Shown here: positions 50,134 through 58,596 of the stretch, piece after piece
How positions within the stretch are numbered: the first letter of the stretch is position 1
How the letters are laid out: each line of letters opens with the position of its first letter
Virus record (IMG/VR): IMGVR_UViG_3300009181_000033
Span: 62,001 to 126,000 of that record
Strand: one strand, 5' to 3'
DNA from: a virus
DNA length: 64,000 bases
The notes under the pieces: model-generated
Seen by the model: the letters and a program-made list of their open reading frames with translations, nothing else
The model's database searches: none
Told to the model about the DNA's origin: nothing
Made by a program: the position numbers and the translations under genes

Positions 50134-51372
50134 TTAGGAGATTGTGATTTCTAGTTCGAAGCCGAGGAATTCTATGAGTGATTTCCATCCTGAGTTGGCT
50201 GTTGATTGGAGGGTGGAGATTGCGTATTCGTAGAGGGAGTTGATTTTTTGGGTTGTTTTTTCCCAGAGGGATTGTGCCCAGGAGGAGATTTTTTCCCATG
50301 TGTTGGAGAGGGCTGATTTGGCTGAGTCTTTGGCGGCTTCGATGGAGTCGAAGAATCCTTCTTTGAGGAGTGATTGGTGTTGTGAGATTATTTCTCTGTT
50401 TTCTTTTTTGAGTTTTGAGGAGACGAGTGCTTTGAATTTTTCTGCTTCGTTGAGCATTGCGCCGATGACGTCGTTCATGGAGCGTTGTCCTTTGGTGGAT
50501 TTGCGTGATTTGAACTTGACTTGGATGGAGACGTCGGAGTATTTTTTGGCGAGTGCCGTTGTGATTCTTTTTAGTTCGAATGCTTTTTGGAGGGATGATT
50601 CTTGGTCTTTTGGGTTTGTGCCGGAGATGCCTTTTTTCTTTTTGTCTCCGTAGATTGTGGTGGCGCCTGCTGTGGTGAGGAGCCAGTCTGCATGTCCTTG
50701 TGATTCTTTGCCGAACTTCATGAGTCCGCTCATGGATTCGAAGACGAAGGCGTCTTTTAGTTCTGGGTTGGATTCTGGGTCGAGGATGCTGTCGAGTTCT
50801 GTTTGGATTTCTTCTTGGATTTTTTCTTGTTGGATGAGTTGTTTTTCTTCTTTGGTTTTCCCGCCGGCGGCGTAGCCTGAGCTCTTTCTGATTTCGGAGA
50901 CGTCCATTGAGTATTCGACTCCGCTGCGCATTTTCTTGATTTTTTCTAGGACTTCCCCTGCGTAGCCTGAGGCGTCGTAGCCTGCTATTTCGAGGGCGGC
51001 CATGTAGGTTGCCACGGCTTCTCCTCTCTCGCCCGACATGAATTGTCCTGATCCCATCTTGAGGGATATCTTTTGTCCCCCGATGATGAGGTCTGTCTTT
51101 GGTGTTGGGTTGGTTCCGCCGTTTTCCGACCAGAACTTGGAGACGGGTTGGGCGGCGGGCTTGTTGGCTTCGGGGTCTGGGATGGTGTAGCCGAGGTCCC
51201 CTTGGATTCCCTTTGCTATGGCTTTTGCGAGGGTGTTGAAGTGTTGTGGTTCTTCTCCTTTCGCTGCGTCTATGATGGCTGTTTCCAGTTGTGATGCGGC
51301 GCCTAGTTTGTCTTTGGCCAGGTTTTCTTTGAGGCAGAGCTTGACGTAATTTCTCAGGATGGTTTCGTTCAT
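50134..51372 (-). CDS. putative virion protein with nuclease-like motif, 412 aa
   Basis: MNETILRNYVKLCLKENLAK is a distant version of the shared N-terminal helix. Residues about 90-120 (TPKTDLIIGGQKISLKMGS then GQFMSGERGEAVATY) resemble the D...x-K strand pair of PD-(D/E)XK nucleases, preceded by an acidic region. The last 80 residues form amphipathic helices (FFDSIEAAKDSAKSALSNTW) like those of the protein at 15,128. A nuclease injected with the DNA is one reading; it is unproven. A CATATTTAATG box precedes ATG 51,372. Confidence 0.65.
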   Translation of the reverse strand: MNETILRNYVKLCLKENLAKDKLGAASQLETAIIDAAKGEEPQHFNTLAKAIAKGIQGDLGYTIPDPEANKPAAQPVSKFWSENGGTNPTPKTDLIIGGQKISLKMGSGQFMSGERGEAVATYMAALEIAGYDASGYAGEVLEKIKKMRSGVEYSMDVSEIRKSSGYAAGGKTKEEKQLIQQEKIQEEIQTELDSILDPESNPELKDAFVFESMSGLMKFGKESQGHADWLLTTAGATTIYGDKKKKGISGTNPKDQESSLQKAFELKRITTALAKKYSDVSIQVKFKSRKSTKGQRSMNDVIGAMLNEAEKFKALVSSKLKKENREIISQHQSLLKEGFFDSIEAAKDSAKSALSNTWEKISSWAQSLWEKTTQKINSLYEYAISTLQSTANSGWKSLIEFLGFELEITIS

Positions 51373-51498
51373 GATGACATTAAATATGCCATCTTTTTTC
51401 TTTTATTCGCCCGGCCCGAAAAGATGCCATCTCGAACCTTTTCACCTGAAGTTGTTGGTTTAGCGCTGCGGCGGACTTCTTTTGCCTCCGATAATTCA

Positions 51499-51605
51499 AC
51501 ATTGAATTATATTTATACGTCGACGGAACTTTCGCGGAGTTCCGGAAAGGAAATTAGTACTATTATGCCTATAAAATTTAAGGGCGACATGACCAAGGTC
51601 GTCGC
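51499..51605. repeat. 107-bp inverted repeat copy, adhesin 5' end
   Basis: Identical in reverse orientation to 22,201-22,307, 29.2 kb away. Contains TATATTTATA at 51,508-51,517, the GGAACT/AGTTCC hairpin and the first 13 codons of the adhesin. Confidence 0.85.
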
Positions 51606-54600
51606 TAAAAACAAGGGTGATATGACAAAGACAACCCTCCGTAAAAGGGTATCACAGATTTTAAGTGGAGGATCTTCGGGTTCTTCAACAAATGACATCT
51701 ACACCAAGATGCTCCTTCATTTTGACGATACCACAACATCTTCATCTTCAATATCTGCATATTATCCTTTTAGGTGCATCAAATCTTTTGATGGAACAAA
51801 GTTATATGTGGGAACCCACGGTCCGGACACGGGAAGTCAAGGAATTCACGTAATTGATGTCGCAACCAATACAAAAATAAAAACAATTTCTACAACTGGC
51901 AGTGTAATATCTCTTGTTACAAATTCAACGGGAACTAGAATTTATCGTACAAATTACGGTGTGAACAGTTCCTCGAATAGTGGTTCAACAGTTGAAGTAA
52001 TCGATACGTCAAATGATGCTGTCTTAAGTACAATTACTGTTGGATCATCAACAATGTACATTGCAATAACTCCTGATGATAAATTTCTATATGTCACAAG
52101 AGAGTACGGGGGTTTATATCGAATAGATACAGCCACGTTAACCCTAACTGATCTAGGAATTACAACAGCAAAATTTTCACCCATAATATCATCTGATGGA
52201 ACAAAGTTAATTGTAAATGATTCTACATCGGTTTATTGTTACTCAATAAATAAAACGACGGGTGGTTTGACTTTAGTGACCACATTGACAGGTTTTACTA
52301 ATCCTTTTACGTCGTGTTCAGATTCCACTAACGTATATGTTATGAATAAAACTACTTCTGGAACTGTGATACCAGTATCATGGTCAACCTTTACAAAGGG
52401 AACTGCAATAAGCGTGGGCCAGGAACCTTATGGCGGTAGCGTAAGTTCAGATGGAAAACTGTACGTTCCAAACGTTGCTGGCAATACGATTTCTGTCATT
52501 GACACTGCGACCTTGAAAGTTGTTGGTACGTTAACTGGATATACTTCGCCTCGTGATGCAATTGTTTTTGGTTCAAAGTTATTTGTTGCTAATTACACAG
52601 CGAGTGGTTCCATTTCCGTTATTGATCAAGCATCTTTCTCCGATGCAGCCCCGTCAGCAATAAAACAATTTAAGTTTGGCACCGTGACCACTTCCACCGC
52701 CCAGTCCAAGTTCGGTGGCAAGTCACTCGCCCTCGACGGCACCAACACCAACAAGCTCCAGTTTGCCAATCCAAAGACGAAGGCAATGGATTTCTCAAAT
52801 CAACCGTTCTGTGTTGAAGGTTGGTTCTACTTGAATTCACTAACAGGCAATTCATGGTTATTCGGATTTGCCAACAGTGATACAGGCGATTGGCAAGGTC
52901 TCCATGTCGAATTAGATCCCTCTAATCGATTTGCAGTTTACTTGACAACGAATGGTGCAACATGGGATTTGGGTCAACCAGGTATTTCAACAACGACAAC
53001 ACCTTCAATTAATTCTTGGTTTCACCTTGCCTTGACAAGGGAGACAGTCGGGGGCGATATAAAATTGTTCCATAACGGAACCCTGATCGGAACCAAGTCA
53101 ACAACTGCCACGCTTTACACTGGCGATTACATGCAAATTGGTAGAACCAATTATGTTAACGCCACTAGGGTTAATGGTTACGTCGATGATTTCCGTGTTG
53201 TTGTTGGTTCTTGTCCTTACTCTGCATCTGCCTTCGTTGTTCCCACGGCAGAGCTCACTGCAACCGCAGATACAAAGTTGCTCATCAAGGGATCAACCAC
53301 CATCAAGGATGAATCCTCGCTCAACCTCTACACGCAAGCACTTGGTTCTGCCGCATCCTCAACGGTTCAGTCCAAATTCGGTGGTTCTTCCATCAAGATT
53401 GCCTCTGCAACGGGTGATTACGTTAGGGTTTACAACAACACCCAACCCATCGACCTCCGCGACCGTGATTTTACTATCGAGGGTTGGTTCTATTTCAATC
53501 AAAAGAATGTTGGCTATCAACCTCTTTTGGGGATGTATACCGATGGTGACATGCAAGGATTTAACATGTGCCATGAGTCTGGTTCCGGACAAATAGTTTT
53601 TGCATATCTTGCAAATGGATCGTGGGGATCATTAAACTCTGGAGTGAATGCAGACACTGGTTCATGGCATCACATTGCTGTGACTAGATCTGGAACTTCC
53701 CTAAGATTCTTTTTTAACGGACAATTAAAGGCAACAAATACACTCGCTGCTGGTGCATCATTTGCAAGTAAAGACTATATTTTTGCGGGTTACTATCAAC
53801 ACCTGCCTGGCGGTGCAAAAACTTTCAACGGTTACATTGACGAAGTCCGCATATTGGTTGAAAAGTGTGCGTATGCTACCAACTTTACTCCTCAAACAAC
53901 ACAACATCAATTAGGTGCCAATATTGGTCTACCTAACACTGCTGCCCTCACGAATTCATTTACAAATACCACCTTGCCAGGTCTAAAGGTTTGGTACAAG
54001 GCAGACTCGATAACTGGATTGGCGGATGGTGCTTCCGTTACAAGTTGGGTTGACAGTTCAGGCAATGGAAAGAGTCTATCAGGCACAGGGGCAATCTATC
54101 AAGCAACGGGCATCAATGGTAGACCCATTGTTTACTTCAATGGTTCAGGTAATCTCACGGCAACCAATACAGGTCTCCCAACGGGTAATCCAGCAAGGAC
54201 AGTTTATACGGTTGGTTATAAGGGTGGAACTAACGCAAATCAAGAAATGTGGGGTTGGGGTGATAACTCAACCGGTCGCGTGGGTCTTTGGTGGGGCAAT
54301 AATGCTGTATGTTATGAATCCATGGGACCGACGACGGGATGGTATTCTACGGTTGTGGGGAACAAATTTATTTTAACTCATGCCCACGGCGCCGGAGAGA
54401 ACCTCACCCAAAATCCACTTTATGCAAACGGGGTTCCTACAACAATGTCAGCGACAGGAACGGCCAACATAGGCACTAGCACTATTGCTGTTGGTCACAT
54501 TCCAGGTTATACTGACGCCCTTTATTGGGTGGGTGGGTGTGCAGAAATATTGGTATTTGATAGAAAACATACTAATTCAGAGCGCCAGCAAGTTGAAGCA

Positions 54601-54633
54601 TATCTGGCAGAAAAGTATGGAATCTCCGTTTAG
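51565..54633 (+). CDS. large adhesin: attachment segment, beta-propeller, LamG domains, 1022 aa
   Basis: MPIKFKGDMTKVVAKNKGDM, then a propeller (about residues 60-340: SSDGTKLIVNDSTSVYCYSI, SSDGKLYVPNVAGNTISVID), two LamG domains (FCVEGWFYLNSL, FTIEGWFYFNQK) and a third concanavalin-like domain (LKVWYKADSITGLADGASVT) ending RQQVEAYLAEKYGISV. The N-terminus and leader match the adhesin at 19,239, while the tips differ: receptor-binding proteins on a shared base. A remnant of another LamG end follows the stop. Confidence 0.85.
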   Translation: MPIKFKGDMTKVVAKNKGDMTKTTLRKRVSQILSGGSSGSSTNDIYTKMLLHFDDTTTSSSSISAYYPFRCIKSFDGTKLYVGTHGPDTGSQGIHVIDVATNTKIKTISTTGSVISLVTNSTGTRIYRTNYGVNSSSNSGSTVEVIDTSNDAVLSTITVGSSTMYIAITPDDKFLYVTREYGGLYRIDTATLTLTDLGITTAKFSPIISSDGTKLIVNDSTSVYCYSINKTTGGLTLVTTLTGFTNPFTSCSDSTNVYVMNKTTSGTVIPVSWSTFTKGTAISVGQEPYGGSVSSDGKLYVPNVAGNTISVIDTATLKVVGTLTGYTSPRDAIVFGSKLFVANYTASGSISVIDQASFSDAAPSAIKQFKFGTVTTSTAQSKFGGKSLALDGTNTNKLQFANPKTKAMDFSNQPFCVEGWFYLNSLTGNSWLFGFANSDTGDWQGLHVELDPSNRFAVYLTTNGATWDLGQPGISTTTTPSINSWFHLALTRETVGGDIKLFHNGTLIGTKSTTATLYTGDYMQIGRTNYVNATRVNGYVDDFRVVVGSCPYSASAFVVPTAELTATADTKLLIKGSTTIKDESSLNLYTQALGSAASSTVQSKFGGSSIKIASATGDYVRVYNNTQPIDLRDRDFTIEGWFYFNQKNVGYQPLLGMYTDGDMQGFNMCHESGSGQIVFAYLANGSWGSLNSGVNADTGSWHHIAVTRSGTSLRFFFNGQLKATNTLAAGASFASKDYIFAGYYQHLPGGAKTFNGYIDEVRILVEKCAYATNFTPQTTQHQLGANIGLPNTAALTNSFTNTTLPGLKVWYKADSITGLADGASVTSWVDSSGNGKSLSGTGAIYQATGINGRPIVYFNGSGNLTATNTGLPTGNPARTVYTVGYKGGTNANQEMWGWGDNSTGRVGLWWGNNAVCYESMGPTTGWYSTVVGNKFILTHAHGAGENLTQNPLYANGVPTTMSATGTANIGTSTIAVGHIPGYTDALYWVGGCAEILVFDRKHTNSERQQVEAYLAEKYGISV

Positions 54634-54731
54634 CTCAAGTTGCAATGTATAATGTGGTTTTGAATGACTCACAAGTCCTCCAAAATTACAATGCGATGAA
54701 AGATCAACTTAGATTTACACTAACACTATAA
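54630..54731 (+). pseudogene. remnant of a LamG domain C-terminus
   Basis: LAQVAMYNVVLNDSQVLQNY then NAMKDQLRFTLTL is the standard end of a LamG-type domain, in a different frame from the adhesin and starting at its stop codon. It has no start of its own. It is a trace of the domain that was replaced when the present third domain was acquired. Confidence 0.75.
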
Positions 54732-54755
54732 GTCTAAGGCAACACAAAAAACAAC

Positions 54756-54790
54756 TTCGGTCGGATTCTCTTCGTGGGAGTCCGACCGAT
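54756..54790. terminator. CGGTCGGA-class terminator
   Basis: Stem TTCGGTCGGA/TCCGACCGA with loop TTCTCTTCGTGGGAG, followed by TTTTTATT. Third copy of this terminator, again at an adhesin 3' end. Confidence 0.85.
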
Positions 54791-54911
54791 TTTTATTGCA
54801 TTGTTGAATTCGGCCACAACTTTTCTTTTTGTTCAAATTCAATATCGAATAATTTGAAATTGGTTGTTATTTATGTTTGTGGGCCTGGCGGTTCCATAGG
54901 AGGTTGAGACA

Positions 54912-55211
54912 ATGAAGGGAATTGTTGTTTTGCTCTGTGCGTTGGCTTTACTGGGTTGTGATGAAGACTGGGGGGTTGCTGGATCTGGTGGCGGGAGCGT
55001 TGACGCAGGAATCGATTCTGCCGGAAGTGGCGGGATGTCTTTGCCGCACAACTTGCCATGGGTCATATGTGGTGGCTACATTGAAAGGGAAGTCATTATA
55101 GAAGGTCAGGCGCATATCTTAGAGGAACCCGTTGATTGCAATGAACACATTGAGCCCGGCGATGACGTGATGGGAGGCTGGAGATCACCGTTCGAATCTG
55201 TGGTGAGGTGA
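54912..55211 (+). CDS. predicted lipoprotein, 99 aa
   Basis: Signal peptide MKGIVVLLCALALLGC with lipobox LLGC; after Cys, DEDW. Then a Gly/Ser linker (GSGGGSVDAGIDSAGSGGMS) and a small domain with two Cys (WVICGG, VDCNEH). GGAGG lies 8 nt before ATG. Phage lipoproteins often block superinfection, a plausible but unproven role. Confidence 0.82.
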   Translation: MKGIVVLLCALALLGCDEDWGVAGSGGGSVDAGIDSAGSGGMSLPHNLPWVICGGYIEREVIIEGQAHILEEPVDCNEHIEPGDDVMGGWRSPFESVVR

Positions 55212-55218
55212 CGCCAAC

Positions 55219-55629
55219 TTATTGTTCATTGACAATTTTGAAATGATAGTGCATTTCTCTCTTGATGCGAGGGACAGCTAGGAATCTCGGGATGATTTGC
55301 GGAAAATTGAAGATCTCAACCTCCACGCTGTGTGGGGAGAGTGAGAGTGTTCCTCGCACACCTTCTAGCAAGCCTCTGTCTATCCCAAAAGACATCTTTG
55401 AGCTATTCCTGTGCCAATGCATGCCATGTTTTTCAAGGCGTTTTGCAAGCGCCTCTGCTGCTGCAATTGCCTCGCTGTCACTTAAGGAGTGATCGTGGAC
55501 ATAGCGAATGTCAGGCTTGGGCTTAATTGTCGGAAGAGCATGTGGAGAGATGGCTGCAGTGGTCGGGGTTGGCGTGGGATGACATGCCGTGAGGAAGATA
55601 AAAATCGCAAGTATCGCGGCAGATCTCAT
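55219..55629 (-). CDS. lipoprotein with PHA-granule-region-like domain, 136 aa
   Basis: Signal peptide with lipobox FLTAC, Thr/Pro linker, then HDHSLSDSEAIAAAEALAKR and MSFGIDRGLLEGVRGTLSLS, which match the layout of the polyhydroxyalkanoic acid system family (short alpha-beta protein with H-x-L and a beta sheet). The family function is unclear. Coupled by ATGA to the cupin gene upstream. Confidence 0.7.
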   Translation of the reverse strand: MRSAAILAIFIFLTACHPTPTPTTAAISPHALPTIKPKPDIRYVHDHSLSDSEAIAAAEALAKRLEKHGMHWHRNSSKMSFGIDRGLLEGVRGTLSLSPHSVEVEIFNFPQIIPRFLAVPRIKREMHYHFKIVNEQ

Positions 55630-55973
55630 CTGTTGTAGTCGTCTTGTATCCTAACAATGTCGTCCTCACCAAAGTAAGTGCCTGTTTGGACTTCGATGAA
55701 GGTGAGAACGTCTGCCGGGTGATTGTTGGCAATCCTATGCTTGGCATTTGTGGGGATGTGAAAGTGCTGGTTGGGCCCGCAAGGATATTCCTGGTCTTCG
55801 AGTGTAATTGTGCCATAGCCTGAAAGAATGATCCAGTGCTCTGACCTCTTGGAGTGAGTCTGATAGGAGAGCCTCTGGCCCGGGTCGACAGTAATTAGCT
55901 TGGTGTGGTAGTTGTTTCCCTGCGAGAGGGTTTGGTAAGTCCCCCAAGGCCTTCTTGTTACTGTGCTGTTCAT
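55626..55973 (-). CDS. mannose-6-phosphate isomerase type II cupin, 115 aa
   Basis: RPWGTYQTL, YHTKLITVDPGQRLSYQTHS, KRSEHWIILSGYGTITLEDQ and the tail YFGEDDIVRIQDDYNR match the C-terminal cupin of ManC-type enzymes; metal-binding His and Glu are present. It would supply sugar isomerisation for surface polysaccharide, or modify it. Standalone cupins of this type occur in phages and bacteria. ATGA overlap with the gene upstream. Confidence 0.87.
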   Translation of the reverse strand: MNSTVTRRPWGTYQTLSQGNNYHTKLITVDPGQRLSYQTHSKRSEHWIILSGYGTITLEDQEYPCGPNQHFHIPTNAKHRIANNHPADVLTFIEVQTGTYFGEDDIVRIQDDYNR

Positions 55974-56668
55974 GTTTCATAGTTCCTGTCGAAGAATTGT
56001 CTACCTGCTTTTCTAATGAGACCACGGAGGTACCTCTGTGAGAAGGTTTCGAGAGCACCGCCAGCACGTGAGAGTCTTGCTTGCAGGTCTTCGTGTTCTG
56101 TTTGCATTCCCGAGAGCATTCCTTTTTCCCAGCCTTCGGCTTCGTAGGCGTAGTTGAGGAAGTCTTCTTTTCGGAGTGAGCAGTCGTCTTGTGCCTCTGG
56201 AGTCTGAGGATCGTCTGCGTTGTCAAGTTTCTTCTTCCCTCGAGTGCCCTTTGAGGCCATGTTATGCCAGGCGCTTATAGCCATTGATGTCATGCTTTCT
56301 CTATCCGAGATGATGAGACCTGATGGTGACGTGGCGTATGCGCAACCGTAGACTATTTTTCCTGGACCTGCGGCCATGGCTATCTGATAGGCATCCCAAC
56401 AAGGATCGTTGGGTTTCGTGATGTTAACGTAACCAATGATGTGTGGTTCAATAAGACTTGATAATTCTTTGAGACCCAAGGTTTCTGCGTTCTCTTCGCT
56501 TGAGAAAGCATCAAGCAGAGAGTCTTCGAAGCCGGGAACGTCATAGATAACCGTGATGATAGCATGGCCGTTGTCGACAACAACGGCGCCGTATCCATCG
56601 ACTGAAGGAGTTCCGGCTTCTTTGAGGAGTCGTTTATAGATTCCCTCGAGGATAACATCGTTTTTCAT
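55970..56668 (-). CDS. phage virion-type protein with GNAT-like segment, 232 aa
   Basis: Start 56,668 (MKNDVILEGIYKRLLKEAGT), whose first helix is again like the shared tag. DPCWDAYQIAMAAGPGKIVY and CAYATSPSGLIISDRESMTS resemble a segment I know from large marine phages where an acetyltransferase-like fold carries S-D-R. The C-terminal helices end in RYLRGLIRKAGRQFFDRNYE. Box CATATTTATG lies just before the start. Role not known. Confidence 0.65.
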   Translation of the reverse strand: MKNDVILEGIYKRLLKEAGTPSVDGYGAVVVDNGHAIITVIYDVPGFEDSLLDAFSSEENAETLGLKELSSLIEPHIIGYVNITKPNDPCWDAYQIAMAAGPGKIVYGCAYATSPSGLIISDRESMTSMAISAWHNMASKGTRGKKKLDNADDPQTPEAQDDCSLRKEDFLNYAYEAEGWEKGMLSGMQTEHEDLQARLSRAGGALETFSQRYLRGLIRKAGRQFFDRNYET

Positions 56669-56727
56669 GTCACATAAATATGATACATTAGTAGACTTTT
56701 TATCGATATGTCGTATTGTTGTGGTGT

Positions 56728-57804
56728 ATGAGTGAAGATTACTATGCCGTGCTGGGAATTGGTCGAGATGCCAGTGATGAAGACATTCGGCGGGCCTACA
56801 AGAACATAGCAAAAAAAGATCATCCTGACCGCAATCCAGGAGACAAATCGGCAGAGGAGCGCTTTAAGAAAGCAAATGAAGCGTACGCCGTGCTGTCAAA
56901 TGCGGAAAAGAAGAGCCATTATGATCAATGGGGAAATGTCGGTCCTTCCCAGGGTGGATGGCCGTCTGGGGGCGATCCATTCTCAAATTTCCAGGATATT
57001 TTTGCTGATATGTTTGGTGGAGGTCGTAGACACGGTCCGAGCCATCACGACCCGACCGCGCAGGTCCGAGGTGAAGACATTCAAATTGTGCAAAGAATAT
57101 CTTTGAGGGATTCGATGTTGGGATGCAGCAAAGAAATGTCGCTGGAGTTGCCGACAGGGTGCGATGATTGTGGTGGAACAGGGGCGAAAAAAGGAACATC
57201 TCGTGCGAGATGCAACGGGTGCGGAGGTGCCGGACATGTGGTGATAAAACAAGGTTTTATGTCAATAACTCATCCGTGCGGAAAGTGTGGCGGCCGTGGT
57301 GACGTTGTGGAGTCTCCATGTGTAAAATGTCGTGGTGAAGGTCATGTGGCAAGGAAGAAAAAAATAAGCGTCACTATCCCGCCAGGAATCGATACGGGCC
57401 AACAATTGAGGGTGACGGCTGCCGGTGTGGCCGGGAGAAATGGTGGGCCGGCGGGTGATGTATATGTAGTTGTCGAAGTTGAGCCCTTGAACAATTGGCG
57501 AAGGGAAGGGAGTGATCTGGTGACCATGCAGTTGATCGACCTCTTTACTGCTTCGAAGGGTGGTGAGGTCAATTTGGAACTTCCAAGCGGAAAGAAAATT
57601 GACGTTACCGTGCCTGCCGGTACACAACCTGGGACCGAAATAACTTCAAGGGACAATGGCATGCCGAGTGTTAGGAGCCAAAACACAAGGGGCAATTTGA
57701 GGGTTTTGATAAATGTAAAAATTCCCGAGGTGACGTCAGAGAGAGGAAAGATCTTGTTGGGAGCATTAGAAAAGGAATTGGCTTCCCCTGGGACGATCAA
57801 TTAG
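56728..57804 (+). CDS. dnaJ: DnaJ-type co-chaperone, full length, 358 aa
   Basis: J-domain with HPD (KKDHPDRNPGD, residues about 33-43), a G/F region, four zinc repeats (CDDCGGTG, CNGCGGAG, CGKCGGRG, CVKCRGEG) and a C-terminal substrate domain. Type A DnaJ normally 370-380 residues; this is slightly shorter in the G/F part. It recruits DnaK and stimulates its ATPase. A full type A DnaJ is rare in phages. Start ATG 56,728; 4-bp overlap at stops with the opposite gene. Confidence 0.93.
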   Translation: MSEDYYAVLGIGRDASDEDIRRAYKNIAKKDHPDRNPGDKSAEERFKKANEAYAVLSNAEKKSHYDQWGNVGPSQGGWPSGGDPFSNFQDIFADMFGGGRRHGPSHHDPTAQVRGEDIQIVQRISLRDSMLGCSKEMSLELPTGCDDCGGTGAKKGTSRARCNGCGGAGHVVIKQGFMSITHPCGKCGGRGDVVESPCVKCRGEGHVARKKKISVTIPPGIDTGQQLRVTAAGVAGRNGGPAGDVYVVVEVEPLNNWRREGSDLVTMQLIDLFTASKGGEVNLELPSGKKIDVTVPAGTQPGTEITSRDNGMPSVRSQNTRGNLRVLINVKIPEVTSERGKILLGALEKELASPGTIN

Positions 57805-58439
57805 GCCCTGTGCTTCTTTCTCTTGTAGCGAAGAAGTTCGTCGACGATGAGAGACTGTTTGTCTTCGGCTGCGTGCCCCCAAGCCCAGAGCATATTTGAT
57901 TCATGTTTCTTTATTTCCTCCTCCATTTGGAAAGCTCTTTTTTCAAGTGCATCCATCATTTCAGGTGAAGGGTCTTGAATTTTTATGTTGAGTTCAGCGG
58001 CCACGTCAATCAAGGTTTCAATTTCGCCTTTGTTCCATGCCTCGAGGGCTGTCTTGTAGGCTTCTGTCAGCTCCGGATCGCCACCATTCTTGTCGGGATG
58101 AGTTTTGAGTGCAATTTGCTTCCACAACTTTTTGAAGACCTCGACCGTTAGCACCTCCGGTTGCACAATGTCTGCCTCTGTTGTGTCCTCTTCGTCCTTT
58201 ATTTGCTCTTCATTATCCCCATCGATTTCCTGCTCTTCTTTTTTTTCGTCATTTTTCTGACTGTCATCTGATTCGTGTGTTGGAGCCGGGATAGGCGAGA
58301 GATCGGGTGCTTTTTCGTAAAGCTTTCCGCCCATCTCGGACTCGAACTTTGACAATTTTTCCTTGCGGTCTTCAAGCTCAACCTTGAGGTATCCAACCTT
58401 GTGCAGAAGCCCCTTCCATTTCTTTTCCAAGTTGTTCAT
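57801..58439 (-). CDS. J-domain protein with acidic linker, 212 aa
   Basis: Residues 1-45 are helical (LEKKWKGLLHKVGYLKVELE), 50-90 acidic (DEKKEEQEIDGDNEEQIKDE), then VFKKLWKQIALKTHPDKNGG DPELTEAYKTAL is a J-domain with HPDK. The last helix is charged. A type C J-protein; it converges on the DnaJ gene with a 4-bp overlap. The pair may act on the same Hsp70. Confidence 0.85.
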   Translation of the reverse strand: MNNLEKKWKGLLHKVGYLKVELEDRKEKLSKFESEMGGKLYEKAPDLSPIPAPTHESDDSQKNDEKKEEQEIDGDNEEQIKDEEDTTEADIVQPEVLTVEVFKKLWKQIALKTHPDKNGGDPELTEAYKTALEAWNKGEIETLIDVAAELNIKIQDPSPEMMDALEKRAFQMEEEIKKHESNMLWAWGHAAEDKQSLIVDELLRYKRKKHRA

Positions 58440-58507
58440 GAAAATAAATATATTTTTGTTTTCAACTTAGATTTTTTTTAAACAATTGTCAAAACATTTT
58501 CACATGC

Positions 58508-58518
58508 GAATATTTATG
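58508..58518 (+). promoter_or_regulatory. possible late promoter (GAATATTTATG)
   Basis: GAATATTTATG, 79 nt before the fibre start. Nearly the same box occurs at 63,912. A TTGGAG ... CTCCAA pair lies in the leader. Confidence 0.5.
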
Positions 58519-58596
58519 CGTTGGAGAGTTTTTCGGTGAAATGGTTGCACCTGCGAGCGCTCCAAGACCTTATATCGATAAAGGAAGGTACAAAAT

